A DNA stretch of 64,000 bases from Streptomyces tuirus (GCA_018195615.1 JAGTPG010000001.1:2170501-2234500), one strand, 5' to 3'; counted from the first letter of the stretch, positions 17,957 to 28,586 are shown. Notes: a model not told the origin generated them from the sequence alone. Numbers and translations: made by a program.

Positions 17957-19450
17957 GTGCGCCTGCCCGCTCGCCTGCTTCCCGCCACCGCCCTCACCGC
18001 CGCCTCCGTCCTGCTCACCGGCTGCTTCACCGGCACGGAGCAGGCCACGGACGCCTCCGGGACCGGAGGGAAACGCATACGCGTCGCCATGCTCCAGCCA
18101 CCCCGCTCCGGTCTCTCCCCGCTCTCCGACGACGCGTTCAAGCTGTCGCGCTGGTCGACCGCCGAGACCCTGGTGAGGCTGGACGCGGAGGGCGACGCCC
18201 AACCCGCCCTCGCGACCGAGTGGACGCGGTCCGGGAAGAGCTGGACCTTCACCCTCCGCGACGGCGTCACCTTCCACGACGGCACGAAGCTCACCGCCGA
18301 AGCCGTCGCCAACTCCCTCACCAGAGCCGCCACCGCCTCCCCCAAGCCCCGCATCCTCGACGGCGTCGACCTGACCGCGAAGGCCGACGGGGACCGGGTC
18401 ACCGTCACCACCCGCGTCGAGGACCCCCTGGTCCCGCAGCGCCTCAGCTCCCCGCAGCTGTCGATCCTGGCGGCCAAGGCGTACCGGGGGAAGACGGTGA
18501 ACCCCGTCGGCGCGGGCACCGGCCCGTTCGAGCTGACCAAGGTCGACGGCACCTCCTCCGCCGCCCTCGACCGCTACGACGGCTACTGGGGCAAGCCGGC
18601 CAAGGCCCCCGGCATCGACGTGAAGTACGTGCCCGACGGCACCGCCCGCGCGGCAGCGCTCCGCAGCGGCGAGGCCGACATCGTCGAGGCGATCCCCGTC
18701 TCCCAGGCCGCCGTCCTCGACCAGGACCTCGTCACCGAGGTCCCGATGCCGCGCACCAACACCCTGTACCTCAACACGGAGAAGGGCGCCTTCCGGAACC
18801 CCGCGCTGCGCGCCGCCGCCCGCGAGGCCGTCGACGCCGGGTCGATCGTGAAGGGCGTCTACGAGGGCCGCGCCGACGTCGCCGAGGGGCTGCTCGGACC
18901 GGCGCTCCCCTGGGCCGCGGGCCTGCGCACCCCCGTCAAGCGCGCCAAGGCCGGTGAGCCGGCCGGCGAGACCGTCACCATCGGCACGTACACCGACCGC
19001 TCCGAGATGCCCGAGGTCGCCGCCGCGCTGCAACAGCAGCTGCAGAAGGCCGGGTTCAAGGTGAAGCTGGACGTGCGCGAGTACGCGAACATCGAGTCCG
19101 ACGCGCTCGCCGGCCGCTTCGACGCGTTCGTCCTCTCCCGGGCCACCGTCCTGGACTCCGGCGACCCGGCCGCGTACCTGTTCAGCGACTTCGCCTCCGA
19201 CGGCACCTTCAACCTCTCGCACTTGTCGGACCCGGAGGTCGACAAGGCGCTCGAGAAGGCCGCGGACACCCCGGTCGGTGACGCCCGCCGCAAGGCGGTC
19301 GTGGAGGCCGAGGCCGCCGTCCTCGCCCGGGACGCGGCGATCCCGATGCTCCACGAGCGCGTGATCCAGGGCGACGCCGCCGGCGTCGTGAACGCCGCGC
19401 ACGACCCGCGCGAGCGGGAGCTCGTCACGGCGGACACGTACGTCAAGTGA
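17957..19450 (+). CDS. ABC transporter substrate-binding lipoprotein (SBP family 5, peptide/nickel type)
   Basis: 497 aa from GTG 17957 with GGAGG about 7 nt upstream. The signal peptide ends in the lipobox 'LLTGCF'. The mature part follows the DppA/NikA pattern: 'TAETLVRLDAEGDAQPALATEW', 'WTFTLRDGVTFHDGTKLTAEAV', 'GTGPFEL', and 'TNTLYLNTEKGAFRNPALRAA'. It would deliver a peptide, metal-chelate or similar ligand to the permeases encoded just downstream. The Zur-like box in its promoter favours a metal or metallophore ligand, but that is inference. It overlaps the next gene by GTGA. Confidence 0.9.
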   Translation: MRLPARLLPATALTAASVLLTGCFTGTEQATDASGTGGKRIRVAMLQPPRSGLSPLSDDAFKLSRWSTAETLVRLDAEGDAQPALATEWTRSGKSWTFTLRDGVTFHDGTKLTAEAVANSLTRAATASPKPRILDGVDLTAKADGDRVTVTTRVEDPLVPQRLSSPQLSILAAKAYRGKTVNPVGAGTGPFELTKVDGTSSAALDRYDGYWGKPAKAPGIDVKYVPDGTARAAALRSGEADIVEAIPVSQAAVLDQDLVTEVPMPRTNTLYLNTEKGAFRNPALRAAAREAVDAGSIVKGVYEGRADVAEGLLGPALPWAAGLRTPVKRAKAGEPAGETVTIGTYTDRSEMPEVAAALQQQLQKAGFKVKLDVREYANIESDALAGRFDAFVLSRATVLDSGDPAAYLFSDFASDGTFNLSHLSDPEVDKALEKAADTPVGDARRKAVVEAEAAVLARDAAIPMLHERVIQGDAAGVVNAAHDPRERELVTADTYVK

Positions 19451-20424
19451 GGTACGCAGCGAAAAGGGCGGCCGGACTGACCCGCGGCCTGGGCCTCCTC
19501 GTCGTCCTGGCCGTCGTCGGTCTCCTCCCCTGGCTCTCCCACCGCGACCCGGCGCTCACCGTGCTGCGCGCCCGGTCGGCCGAGCAGGAGGCGACCGAGG
19601 AGGCGCTGGCCGCGATCCGCGCGGACCTCGGTCTGGACGCCGGTCCGCTGTCCCTGCTGGGGCGGTGGGCCGGGGACCTGCTGCGCGGCGACTTCGGCAC
19701 CTCGTGGGTGTCGGGCCACGACGTCCTGCCGTCCGTGCTCGCCGGGCTCCAGGTGTCGCTGGCGCTGATGGGCGCGGCGCTCGGCGTGGCGGTGCTGCTG
19801 GCCGCCGCGCTGGTGGCGCCGGTGCTGGTGCGCGGGCGCGGCTCGGCCGGGGCGTTCGCCGCGATGCTGGCCGCCGTACCGGAGTTCCTGCTGGCCACCG
19901 TCGCGCTGCTGGTGTTCGGGGTGTGGCTGGGGTGGCTGCCGACGTCCGGCTGGCAGAGCGCCGAGTACCTGGTGCTGCCCGCGCTCGCCCTCGGGGTCCC
20001 GGCGGGCGGGCTGCTCGGGCGGCTGGTCGCGGACGCACTGCCCGCCGTGCTCGACGAACGGTGGGTGGAGCTGTGGCGGGGCGCCGGAGTGAGCCGGGCC
20101 CGGATCGCGGGGGCGGCGCTGCGGCGCGTCCTGCCGCCGCTGGTCCCGCAGTTCGGGATGGTCGCCGTCGGTCTGACCGGCGGGGCGGTGGCCGTGGAGA
20201 CCGTGTTCGCGGTGCCCGGCATCGGCCGTACGGCCCTCGGCGCGGCCCGGTCGCAGGACCTGCCGCTGCTCCAGGGCTCGGTCCTCGCACTGCTGCTGCT
20301 CGGCCTGCTCGCGGGCGCCCTGGCGGCGGGCGTACGGCGCCGGCTGCTGGGTCCCGCCCTGCGGGACGCCGGGCTGACGCTGCCCCGGCCCGCCCGGTCC
20401 GCGCGCACCCGGCGGTGCCGGTGA
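19447..20424 (+). CDS. ABC transporter permease 1 (DppB/NikB type)
   Basis: 325 aa, starting at a GTG that overlaps the SBP stop. There are about six membrane segments. 'EEALAAIRADLGLD' and 'WAGDLLRGDFGTSW' are typical of the first periplasmic region of DppB proteins. The binding-protein-dependent permease loop near residue 215 reads 'ELWRGAGVSRARIAGAALRRVL', the EAA-type coupling segment. It pairs with the permease encoded next, which it overlaps by 4 bp. Confidence 0.9.
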   Translation: MRYAAKRAAGLTRGLGLLVVLAVVGLLPWLSHRDPALTVLRARSAEQEATEEALAAIRADLGLDAGPLSLLGRWAGDLLRGDFGTSWVSGHDVLPSVLAGLQVSLALMGAALGVAVLLAAALVAPVLVRGRGSAGAFAAMLAAVPEFLLATVALLVFGVWLGWLPTSGWQSAEYLVLPALALGVPAGGLLGRLVADALPAVLDERWVELWRGAGVSRARIAGAALRRVLPPLVPQFGMVAVGLTGGAVAVETVFAVPGIGRTALGAARSQDLPLLQGSVLALLLLGLLAGALAAGVRRRLLGPALRDAGLTLPRPARSARTRRCR

Positions 20425-21199
20425 CGCTGGCGGCGGTCCTGCTGCTCACCATCGGCTGGGGCATGCTGCGCGACCCGTACACCGTGGACACCACCGTCCG
20501 TCTCGCCGCGCCCTCCTGGACCCACCCGCTGGGCACCGACGGCCTGGGCCGTGATGTGCTCGCCCGGCTCGGGCACGGCGCCGCCTCGACGGTCGGCACG
20601 GCGGCGGCCGTCTGCCTGCTCGGCCTGCTGATCGCACTCGTGCTCGGCTTCCTGCCGGGGATCGCCTCGGGCGCGGCGGACATCGCCAACGCCCTGCCCC
20701 CGGTGATCGTCGGGATCCTGGTCGCGGCGGCCGTCGGCCCCGGCACCGGCGGGGCGGCCCTCGCGGTCGCGCTGATCTCCTGGCCGGCCCTGTCCGCGCA
20801 CGCGGCGGCGCTGGTACAGGAGGTACGGGCGTCGGCGTTCCTGACCGCCCAACGGGCCATCGGGGCGAGCCCGTTCTGGATCCTCACCCGGCACGTCCTG
20901 CCGTCGGTGGCCGCCCCGGTCGCCCGTCACGCCCTGCTGCGCCTGCCGGGCATCGCCCTGGCCCTGGCCTCCCTCGGTTTCCTGGGCCTGGGCGCCCAGC
21001 CGCCCGCCCCGAGTGGGGTCTGCTGCTGGAGGAGTCCCGGGCCTATGTGGAACGCGCCCCGTGGGCGGCCCTCGCCCCGGCGGTGGCGCTGGCCCTGCTG
21101 GCAGGACTGGCGGTGTCGGGCGCGGCGCTCACCCAGGGCCGCGGGGTACCGCGCGTCACCCCGGCTCCGGTCAGGAAGGAGGCCCCCGTTGGAGTCTGA
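20421..21199 (+). CDS. ABC transporter permease 2 (DppC/NikC type), one frameshift as sequenced
   Basis: Starts at GTG 20421 overlapping permease 1 (another GTG lies at 20415). It shows 'HPLGTDGLGRDVLARLGHGAASTVG', characteristic of DppC, and 'TAQRAIGASPFWILTRHVLPS' as the coupling loop. Near 21010 the frame breaks (CCCCGAGTGG); restoring one G continues as 'QPPAPEWGLLLEESRAYVE' to a stop at 21199. As written, the frame instead runs into the downstream ATPase and gives a false fusion of more than 800 residues. Confidence 0.85.
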
Positions 21200-22160
21200 G
21201 GCACTGCTGTCGGTACGCGAGTTGCGGATCGCCTTCGGCGGGGTCGAGGTCGTGCGCGGCCTGTCCTTCGACATCCGCCCGCGTGAGGTGCTGGCGATCG
21301 TCGGCGAGTCGGGAGCGGGCAAGTCCCTCACGGCCCGAGCCCTCCTCGGCATGCTGCCGCGCGGCGCGACCACGAGCGGGACGATCAGCCCGGACCTGTC
21401 GGCCCACCGCGGCCGCCGTATCTCCCTGGTCCCGCAGGACGCCCTGTCGGCGCTGTCGCCCGTGCACCCGGTGGGCGACCAACTGGCCGCCGCCGTACGG
21501 TCCGTGGCCGGGGTCTCCCGCAAGGAGGCCCGGGCCCGGGCGGTCGCGGCCCTTGACCGGGTCGGCATCCCGGACGCGGCACGCCGGGCACGGGCGTATC
21601 CGCACGAGTACTCCGGCGGGATGCGCCAGCGCGCGGTGATCGCCATGGCCACCGTCAACGAACCGGAGATCCTGGTCGCCGACGAACCCACCACCGCCCT
21701 CGACGAGGAGCACCGCGACCAGGTGCTGCGGCTGCTCGCCGAGCAGCGGGAGGCGGTCGGCGCCGCGCTCGTCCTGGTCACCCACGACATGGACGTCGTA
21801 CGCGGCCACGCCGACCGTGTCCTGGTCATGTACGCCGGGCGCGTCACCGAACTCGGCCCAGGGGACGAGGTGCTGGACCGCCCGCGGGCCCCCTACACGG
21901 CCGGCCTGCTGGCGTCCCTCCCGCGGAACGCGATCCCGGGCCGCCGCCGTCTCCCGGCCCTGCGCGGCACCCCGCCCGCCCCGGGGACGCTCCCGCCGGG
22001 CTGCGCCTTCGCCCCGCGCTGCCCGCTCGCGGCCGGCCTCTGCCACACGGCGGAGCCGGAGCCCCGGCAGACGGCCGGGCGCCTGGTCGCCTGCCACCGC
22101 CCCGAGGAACTCCCCCACCCGGCCGCCGACTTGTTTCTCCAGGAGCGCCGACCCGCATGA
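21189..22160 (+). CDS. ABC transporter ATP-binding protein 1 (DppD/NikD type)
   Basis: 323 aa from a TTG start at 21189, picked because AAGGAGG lies 7 nt upstream. It overlaps the end of permease 2. Walker A 'GESGAGKS', signature 'YSGGMRQR' and Walker B 'EILVADEPTTALD' are present. The C-terminal oligopeptide/nickel extension has the 'PPGCAFAPRCPLA' cysteine cluster that in several family members binds an iron-sulfur cluster. It energises import with the next ATPase. Confidence 0.92.
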   Translation: MESEALLSVRELRIAFGGVEVVRGLSFDIRPREVLAIVGESGAGKSLTARALLGMLPRGATTSGTISPDLSAHRGRRISLVPQDALSALSPVHPVGDQLAAAVRSVAGVSRKEARARAVAALDRVGIPDAARRARAYPHEYSGGMRQRAVIAMATVNEPEILVADEPTTALDEEHRDQVLRLLAEQREAVGAALVLVTHDMDVVRGHADRVLVMYAGRVTELGPGDEVLDRPRAPYTAGLLASLPRNAIPGRRRLPALRGTPPAPGTLPPGCAFAPRCPLAAGLCHTAEPEPRQTAGRLVACHRPEELPHPAADLFLQERRPA

Positions 22161-22837
22161 GTGAAGCCCTGCTCGACGTCCGCGACCTGGTCGTCCGCTA
22201 CGGCCCGGTCACCGCCGTGGACGGCGTCTCCTTCTCCCTGGCCGCCGGCGAGACCCTCGCGCTGAACGGCCCGTCCGGCTGCGGCAAGTCCTCCACAGCG
22301 CTGGCGGTCCTCCAGCTGCGCCGCCCGGAGGCAGGCCGAGTCCGCTTCGAAGGCCGGGAGTTGACGGCACTGCCGGAACGCGAACTGCGCCCTCTCCGTC
22401 CCCGTATGCAGCCGGTCTTCCAGGACCCCTACGGATCGCTCAGTCCCCGCCACCGCATCCGGGACGCCATCGCCGAACCGCTGAAGGTCCAGGGCCGCTG
22501 GCATCCCACCGACGGACCGGCCCGGGTCGCCGAACTCCTCGACCGGGTCGGCCTCGACGCCGCGTACGGCGACCGGCTCCCGCGGGAGCTCTCCGGCGGC
22601 CAGTGCCAGCGCGCCGGCATCGCCCGTGCCCTGGCGTCCGACCCACGCCTGCTGGTTCTCGACGAGCCGGTGTCGTCGCTCGACCCGTCGGTGCGGGCGG
22701 GCGTGCTGAATCTGCTCGCCGACCTGCAGGACGAGCTGGGCCTCGGCTACCTGTTCATCTGTCACGACCGTGCGGTCGTACGGCACTTCGCGGACCGGGC
22801 GATCGAGATGCGGGAGGGACGCGTCACTTCCGGGTAG
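22157..22837 (+). CDS. ABC transporter ATP-binding protein 2 (DppF/NikE type)
   Basis: 226 aa. Its ATG overlaps the previous stop (ATGA). Walker A 'GPSGCGKS', signature 'LSGGQCQR' and Walker B 'LLVLDEPVSSLD' are intact. It lacks the C-terminal oligopeptide extension, as NikE-type subunits often do. It is the last gene of the five-gene import operon. Its 3' end overlaps by 14 bp the convergent TetR gene, with no terminator between them. Confidence 0.92.
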   Translation: MSEALLDVRDLVVRYGPVTAVDGVSFSLAAGETLALNGPSGCGKSSTALAVLQLRRPEAGRVRFEGRELTALPERELRPLRPRMQPVFQDPYGSLSPRHRIRDAIAEPLKVQGRWHPTDGPARVAELLDRVGLDAAYGDRLPRELSGGQCQRAGIARALASDPRLLVLDEPVSSLDPSVRAGVLNLLADLQDELGLGYLFICHDRAVVRHFADRAIEMREGRVTSG

Positions 22838-23402
22838 CGGCCTCGATCACCTGGCGCAGGCCCTCGGCGAGCTGGCCGGCCTCGGGCGCGCTCTTCGGGT
22901 CGAAGGTCCACTGCGCCATGAGGCCCATCATCACGGTCAGGTAGAAGTAACCGAGGGTGTCCACCTGCTCGTCCGGGACGTCGTCCTCACTGCCGCCGTG
23001 GAAGAGCGTGACGATGCCGCGCGCCCCTCCCCGCTGGGCCCGCGCGAGATGCTCCCGCACCTCCGGCAACTGGTCGCCCATGGCCACGATCTCCATACTG
23101 AGCCGCCACATCGAACCGGGCTCCCGCATGGTGGAGATGATGTTCGCCCACACCTCGGCGAACCGCTCCAGCGACCCCGGCTCCCCGCGCAGTTCCCCGC
23201 CTCCCTCGAAGGCGTCGGACATGCCCTCCACCATCTCGACGTACGCCTGCGCCAGCAGCGCGTCCTTCGAGCCGTAGTGGTAGCCGATCGACGCCAGGTT
23301 GGTCCCCGACTCCCTGACGATGTCGCGCGCGGTCGTGCGTACGAACCCCTTCGCCAGCAGGCAGCGCTTGGCGCCCTCGAGCAGATCCTCACGGTGTCCC
23401 AT
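22824..23402 (-). CDS. TetR-family repressor of the adjacent MFS exporter
   Basis: 192 aa. The helix-turn-helix is at residues 8-52 ('LLEGAKRCLLAKGFVRTTARDIVRESG', 'NLASIGYHYGSKDALL' pattern). The C-terminal ligand domain resembles the drug-responsive TetR group. It is divergent from the MFS gene with an 86-bp gap holding a short inverted repeat. Local repression of both genes is the usual arrangement for this pair and is inferred here. Confidence 0.88.
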   Translation of the reverse strand: MGHREDLLEGAKRCLLAKGFVRTTARDIVRESGTNLASIGYHYGSKDALLAQAYVEMVEGMSDAFEGGGELRGEPGSLERFAEVWANIISTMREPGSMWRLSMEIVAMGDQLPEVREHLARAQRGGARGIVTLFHGGSEDDVPDEQVDTLGYFYLTVMMGLMAQWTFDPKSAPEAGQLAEGLRQVIEAATRK

Positions 23403-23452
23403 GACAGTTCACCCTACCCCGCGATCCAGACGACCGTATTAAACAACCGTAC

Positions 23453-23481
23453 TAGACAAGCGTTTAAGACGCTCGTACAGT
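23453..23481 (+). promoter_or_regulatory. MFS promoter with operator-like palindrome in the spacer
   Basis: TAGACA (23453-23458), 17-bp spacer, TACAGT (23476-23481). The spacer contains AGCGT-TTAAG-ACGCT (23459-23473). The -10 ends 7 nt before the ATG at 23489, so the transcript should be leaderless. A repressor bound to the palindrome would cover the spacer. Confidence 0.55.
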
Positions 23482-23488
23482 CCTGTCC

Positions 23489-25029
23489 ATGACGACGGAA
23501 CAGCACCCTCCCGCCCTCGCCGGCCGCCGTGAATGGACCGCTCTCGGCGTGCTGATGCTGCCGCTGCTGCTGGTCTCGATGGACGTCTCGGTCCTCTACT
23601 TCGCGGTCCCGGCGATCAGCGCCGACCTGGAACCGAGCAGCACCCAGCAGCTGTGGATCTTCGACATCTACGGCTTCGTGCTCGCCGGCCTGCTCATGAC
23701 CATGGGCTCGCTGGGCGACCGCATCGGCCGGCGCAGGCTCCTGCTGATCGGCGCCGCCGCCTTCGGTGCGGCCTCCCTGGTCGCAGCCTACGCCGACAGC
23801 GCCGAGACCCTGATCGCCGCCCGCGCGGTCCTCGGCATCGGCGGCGCGACCCTGATGCCCTCGACCATGGCGCTGGTCCGCACGATGTTCACCGATCCCG
23901 CGCAGCGCACCAAGGCGATCGGCGTGTGGTCGGGCGTCATGACGGCGGGCGTGGCGCTCGGCTCGGTGATGAGCGGCGTCCTCGTCGAGCACTTCTGGTG
24001 GGGCTCGGTCTTCCTGGTCAACCTGCCCGCGATGCTGCTGCTCCTGATCCTGGGTCCCGTCCTGCTACCGGAGTCCAGGAGCCCGCGCCCGGGCCGCTTC
24101 GACCGGCTGAGCGTTCCCCTGTCGATGGCGGCGGTGCTCCCCGTGATCTACGGCCTGAAGGAGCTCGCGTCCCAGGGCTGGAACGTGCGGTACGTGATGT
24201 CGGTGACGGTCGGCCTGCTCTTCGCCGCGCTGTTCGTCCACCGTCAGCGCACCACGGTCTCCCCGCTGATCTCGCCGGAGCTGTTCCGGTGCCGCGGTTT
24301 CACGCCGGGCGTCGTTCTCAACCTCGTCGCCGCCTTCGGCATGATGGGCTCGGCGTACTTCACGACCCAGTACATCCAGTCGGTCCTGGACAAGAGCCCC
24401 CTCGAGGCAGCGCTGTGGAGCCTGCTGCCGTCGGTGCCCATCGGGCTGGCGGCCCCGGTCAGCGCCCGACTCGTGCAGCGGGGCGTGCCGCGCGCGTACG
24501 TCGTCGGCGGCGGCTTCGCGGTCACCGCGTGCGGCTACGTGCTGCTGGCCCTGACGGGCACGGACTCCCTCTGGCTGCTGCTGGCCGCGTGCGGCGTCCT
24601 GGCCTGCGGCGTCGTCACCGTCATGTCCCAGGTGGCCGACGTGGCCCTGAGCGCCGCCCCGGTGGAGAAGGCGGGGGCGGCCTCGTCCCTGCTGGAGACC
24701 GGCGCGGAGTTCGGCGGCGCGCTGAGCATGGCGTTCCTCGGCTCCATCGGTACGGCCGTCTACCGCCACGAGATCCCGGCCTCGGCGCCCGCCCCGGCCC
24801 GCGAAACCCTGGGCGGCGCCCTGGCCGTCGCCGACCGGCTCCCGGGGCGCGCGGGGACGCCCTGGCGTCGGCGGCCCGCGAGGCCTTCACCAGCGGCATG
24901 CACGCCGCGGCCATCACGGGAGCGGTGCTGCTGGCCGGGGCGGCGGCAACGGCGGTGGCGACACTGCGGCGGGTCCAGGTACGGGAAAACGCCGGACGAG
25001 CTGATCAACTCAGCCCGTCCGGCGTTTGA
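23489..25029 (+). CDS. MFS drug-efflux transporter (DHA2/EmrB-QacA type, 14 TM), frameshift near the end
   Basis: About 512 aa after correction. It shows 'LLVSMDVSVLYFAVPAIS' (motif D1), 'GSLGDRIGRRRLLLIG' (motif A) and 'ARAVLGIGGATLMPSTMA' (motif B/C), with a 14-segment layout. Near 24850 (CCGGGGCGCG) one G appears lost; joining the two frames gives a normal C-terminus 'ALASAAREAFTSGMHAAAI...'. A proton-driven exporter at the cell membrane, under the divergent TetR repressor. The substrate is unknown; TetR/DHA2 pairs usually act on lipophilic cationic drugs or self-made metabolites. Confidence 0.88.
24987..25027. terminator. Terminator overlapping the MFS stop codon
   Basis: 12-bp stem AAACGCCGGACG / CGTCCGGCGTTT with a further GCTGA-TCAAC-TCAGC hairpin inside. 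A-rich and T-rich arms make it a bidirectional intrinsic terminator for the convergent MFS and serA genes. The hairpin encodes the last residues of the transporter. Confidence 0.88.
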
Positions 25030-25085
25030 GGAGCAGCCCGTTCAGGGCGAACGGGAGCCCGGGGGCGCAGCCCTCGGGCGCAGCC

Positions 25086-26675
25086 TCAGGCCAGGTTCAC
25101 GGAACGAGCCGAGGTCGCCCCGATCTCCTCGGCGACTTCGGCCAGCACACCGGAGGTCACCGTGTCGTCGACGGTCAGCACGGCCAGCGCCTCGCCGCCG
25201 GCCACGGCCCGCGACACCTGCATACCGGCGATGTTGATGCCCGCCTCGCCCAGGATGCGGCCCACCGTGCCGACGACACCCGGACGGTCCTCGTACTTCA
25301 GCACGACCATGTGGTCGGCGAGCGCGAGGTCGACGTCGTAGTCGCCGACGGCGACGATCTTCTGGAGGTGCTTCGGGCCGGCCAGCGTGCCGGAGACCGA
25401 CACCTCCTCGCCGTCGGCGAGGGTGCCGCGCACGGTGACGACGTTGCGGTGCTCGGTCGCCTCCGAGCTGGTGGTCAGCCGCACCTCGACGCCGCGCTCC
25501 TGGGCGAACAGCGGGGCGTTGACGTAGGACACCGTCTCGTCGACGACGTCCTCGAAGACACCCTTGAGGGCGGACAGCTCCAGCACCTTCACGTCGTGCT
25601 GGGTGATCTCGCCGTACACCTCGACGTCGAGGCGGACAGCGACCTCACCGGCGAGCGCGGTGAAGATCCGGCCGAGGCGCTCGGCGAGCGGCAGACCCGG
25701 CTTGACGTCCTCGGCGATGACACCGCCCTGCACGTTCACCGCGTCCGGCACGAGCTCACCCGCGAGGGCGAGACGCACGGAGCGGGCCACGGCGATACCG
25801 GCCTTCTCCTGGGCCTCGTCGGTGGAGGCACCGAGATGCGGGGTGCTCACGACCTGGTCGAACTCGAAGAGCGGCGAGTCGGTGCACGGCTCCTTGGCGT
25901 ACACGTCCAGACCGGCGCCGGCGACGCGGCCCTCCTTCAGCGCGGAGTACAGCGCCTCCTCGTCGACGATCCCGCCGCGCGCGGCGTTGACGATGCGCAC
26001 GCTCGGCTTGACCTTGCGCAGCGCCTCCTCGCCGATCAGGCCGAGGGTCTCGGGGGTCTTGGGGAGGTGGACGGTGATGAAGTCGGAGACCTCGAGCAGC
26101 TCGTCCAGCGACAGCACCTTGACGCCCATCTGCGCGGCCCGGGCGGGCTGCACGTAGGGGTCGTAGGCGACGACCTTCATGCCGAAGGCCGACATGCGCT
26201 GCGCGACCAGAGCGCCGATGCGGCCGAGGCCGACGACACCGAGGGTCTTCTCGGCGAGCTCCACGCCGGTGTACTTGCTGCGTTTCCACTCGCCGTTCTT
26301 CAGCGCGGCGTTCGCCTGCGGGATGTTGCGGGCGGTGGCGAGGAGGAGACCGCAGGCCAGCTCGGCGGCGGTCACGATGTTCGAGGTGGGGGCGTTGACG
26401 ACCATCACGCCGGCCTTGGTGGCGGCGGAGACGTCCACGTTGTCCAGGCCGACGCCGGCTCGTGCGACGACCTTGAGCTTCTTCGCGGCGGCGATCGCCT
26501 CGGCGTCGACCTTGGTGGCCGAACGGATCAGGATCGCGTCCACGTCGGCGATGGCCGGGAGCAGCTCGGCCCGGTCCCCGCCGTTGCACTGGCGGATCTC
26601 GAAGTCCGGGCCAAGCGCGTCGACGGTGGCGGGCGACAGCTCTTCAGCGATGAGTACGACGGGTTTCGAGCTCAC
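25086..26675 (-). CDS. serA: D-3-phosphoglycerate dehydrogenase
   Basis: 529 aa from the GTG at 26675 ('SSKPVVLIAEELSP'), with GAGGA 6 nt upstream; a further GTG at 26687 is less well placed. NAD-binding 'GVVGLGRIGALVAQR' lies near residue 150. 'ARGGIVDEEAL' and 'STPHLGASTDEAQ' carry the catalytic Arg and His/Glu region. An intervening ASB domain and a C-terminal ACT domain ('EDRPGVVGTVGRILGEAGINIAGMQVSR') make it the long, serine-regulated type. First step of serine synthesis. It lies downstream of ilvC but is separated by a terminator. Confidence 0.95.
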   Translation of the reverse strand: MSSKPVVLIAEELSPATVDALGPDFEIRQCNGGDRAELLPAIADVDAILIRSATKVDAEAIAAAKKLKVVARAGVGLDNVDVSAATKAGVMVVNAPTSNIVTAAELACGLLLATARNIPQANAALKNGEWKRSKYTGVELAEKTLGVVGLGRIGALVAQRMSAFGMKVVAYDPYVQPARAAQMGVKVLSLDELLEVSDFITVHLPKTPETLGLIGEEALRKVKPSVRIVNAARGGIVDEEALYSALKEGRVAGAGLDVYAKEPCTDSPLFEFDQVVSTPHLGASTDEAQEKAGIAVARSVRLALAGELVPDAVNVQGGVIAEDVKPGLPLAERLGRIFTALAGEVAVRLDVEVYGEITQHDVKVLELSALKGVFEDVVDETVSYVNAPLFAQERGVEVRLTTSSEATEHRNVVTVRGTLADGEEVSVSGTLAGPKHLQKIVAVGDYDVDLALADHMVVLKYEDRPGVVGTVGRILGEAGINIAGMQVSRAVAGGEALAVLTVDDTVTSGVLAEVAEEIGATSARSVNLA

Positions 26676-26902
26676 GTGAGTCCTCACAAGTCCAGTGCTG
26701 CGGACGGCCGTCCCGACGGCCGCAGGCGGTGGAGGGGGCTAGCCGCGTGGAAGACGCACGACGCTGTGGGCCTGACGCGTATGTAGTGCAGCAGTCTAGT
26801 GGCGCCGAGGGCGTCGTCTTACGCCGCTGCGGAAGGATCACCCGTCCGTGGCCGGACGGGATGGACAACGCCGTACCACCGACGTTACCCCGGGTTCGCC
26901 GA

Positions 26903-26931
26903 AAGGGCCGGAGCGGGGTGCTCCGGCCCTT
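26903..26931 (-). terminator. Terminator after ilvC
   Basis: Perfect 12-bp stem AAGGGCCGGAGC / GCTCCGGCCCTT with loop GGGGT, 13 bp past the ilvC stop. The remaining gap to serA (26688-26902) should hold the serA promoter. I did not find a convincing -35/-10 pair in it. Confidence 0.88.
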
Positions 26932-26943
26932 CGGGCGGGCGGC

Positions 26944-28061
<1,118 letters not shown>

Positions 28062-28586
28062 TTACGCCGACCGGTCCAGGGCGCGCAGCGACCGGTCCGT
28101 GATGGAACGGGCACCGCGGCCGATCGCGATCGTGCCGGACTGGACGAGCTCCTTGATGCCGTACGGCTCCAGCATCTTGAGCATCGCGGAGAGCTTCTCG
28201 CCGGATCCGGTGGCCTCGATGGTGACGGCCTCCGGGGAGACGTCGACGGTCTTGGCGCGGAACAGCTGGACGATCTCGACGATCTGGGAGCGCGTCTCGT
28301 TGTCGGCGCGCACCTTCACCAGGACGAGTTCGCGCTGCACCGCCTGCGACGGCTCCAGCTCGACGATCTTCAGCACGTTGACGAGCTTGTTGAGCTGCTT
28401 GGTGACCTGCTCCAGCGGCAGGTCCTCCACGCCCACGACGATGGTGATGCGGGAGATGTCGGGGTGCTCGGTGACGCCGACCGCGAGCGAGTCGATGTTG
28501 AAGCCGCGGCGGGAGAACAGGGCGGCGATCCGGGCGAGGATGCCGGGCGTGTTCTCCACCAGGACGGAGAGCGTGTGCTTGGACAT
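28062..28586 (-). CDS. ilvN: Acetolactate synthase regulatory (small) subunit
   Basis: 174 aa. An N-terminal ACT domain (residues 3-78: 'LSVLVENTPGILARIAALFSRRGFNIDSLAVG') is followed by the ALS_ss C-terminal domain ('ELVLVKVRADNETRSQIVEI'). It binds valine and confers feedback inhibition while stimulating the IlvB catalytic subunit. It starts 21 bp after ilvB in the same operon. Confidence 0.96.
   Translation of the reverse strand: MSKHTLSVLVENTPGILARIAALFSRRGFNIDSLAVGVTEHPDISRITIVVGVEDLPLEQVTKQLNKLVNVLKIVELEPSQAVQRELVLVKVRADNETRSQIVEIVQLFRAKTVDVSPEAVTIEATGSGEKLSAMLKMLEPYGIKELVQSGTIAIGRGARSITDRSLRALDRSA

Noticed and set aside
19665..22160. Apparent permease-ATPase fusion of 831 residues
   Set aside because: It results from one missing G near 21010. 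The ribosome site and TTG start at 21189 and the corrected permease stop at 21199 show two genes.
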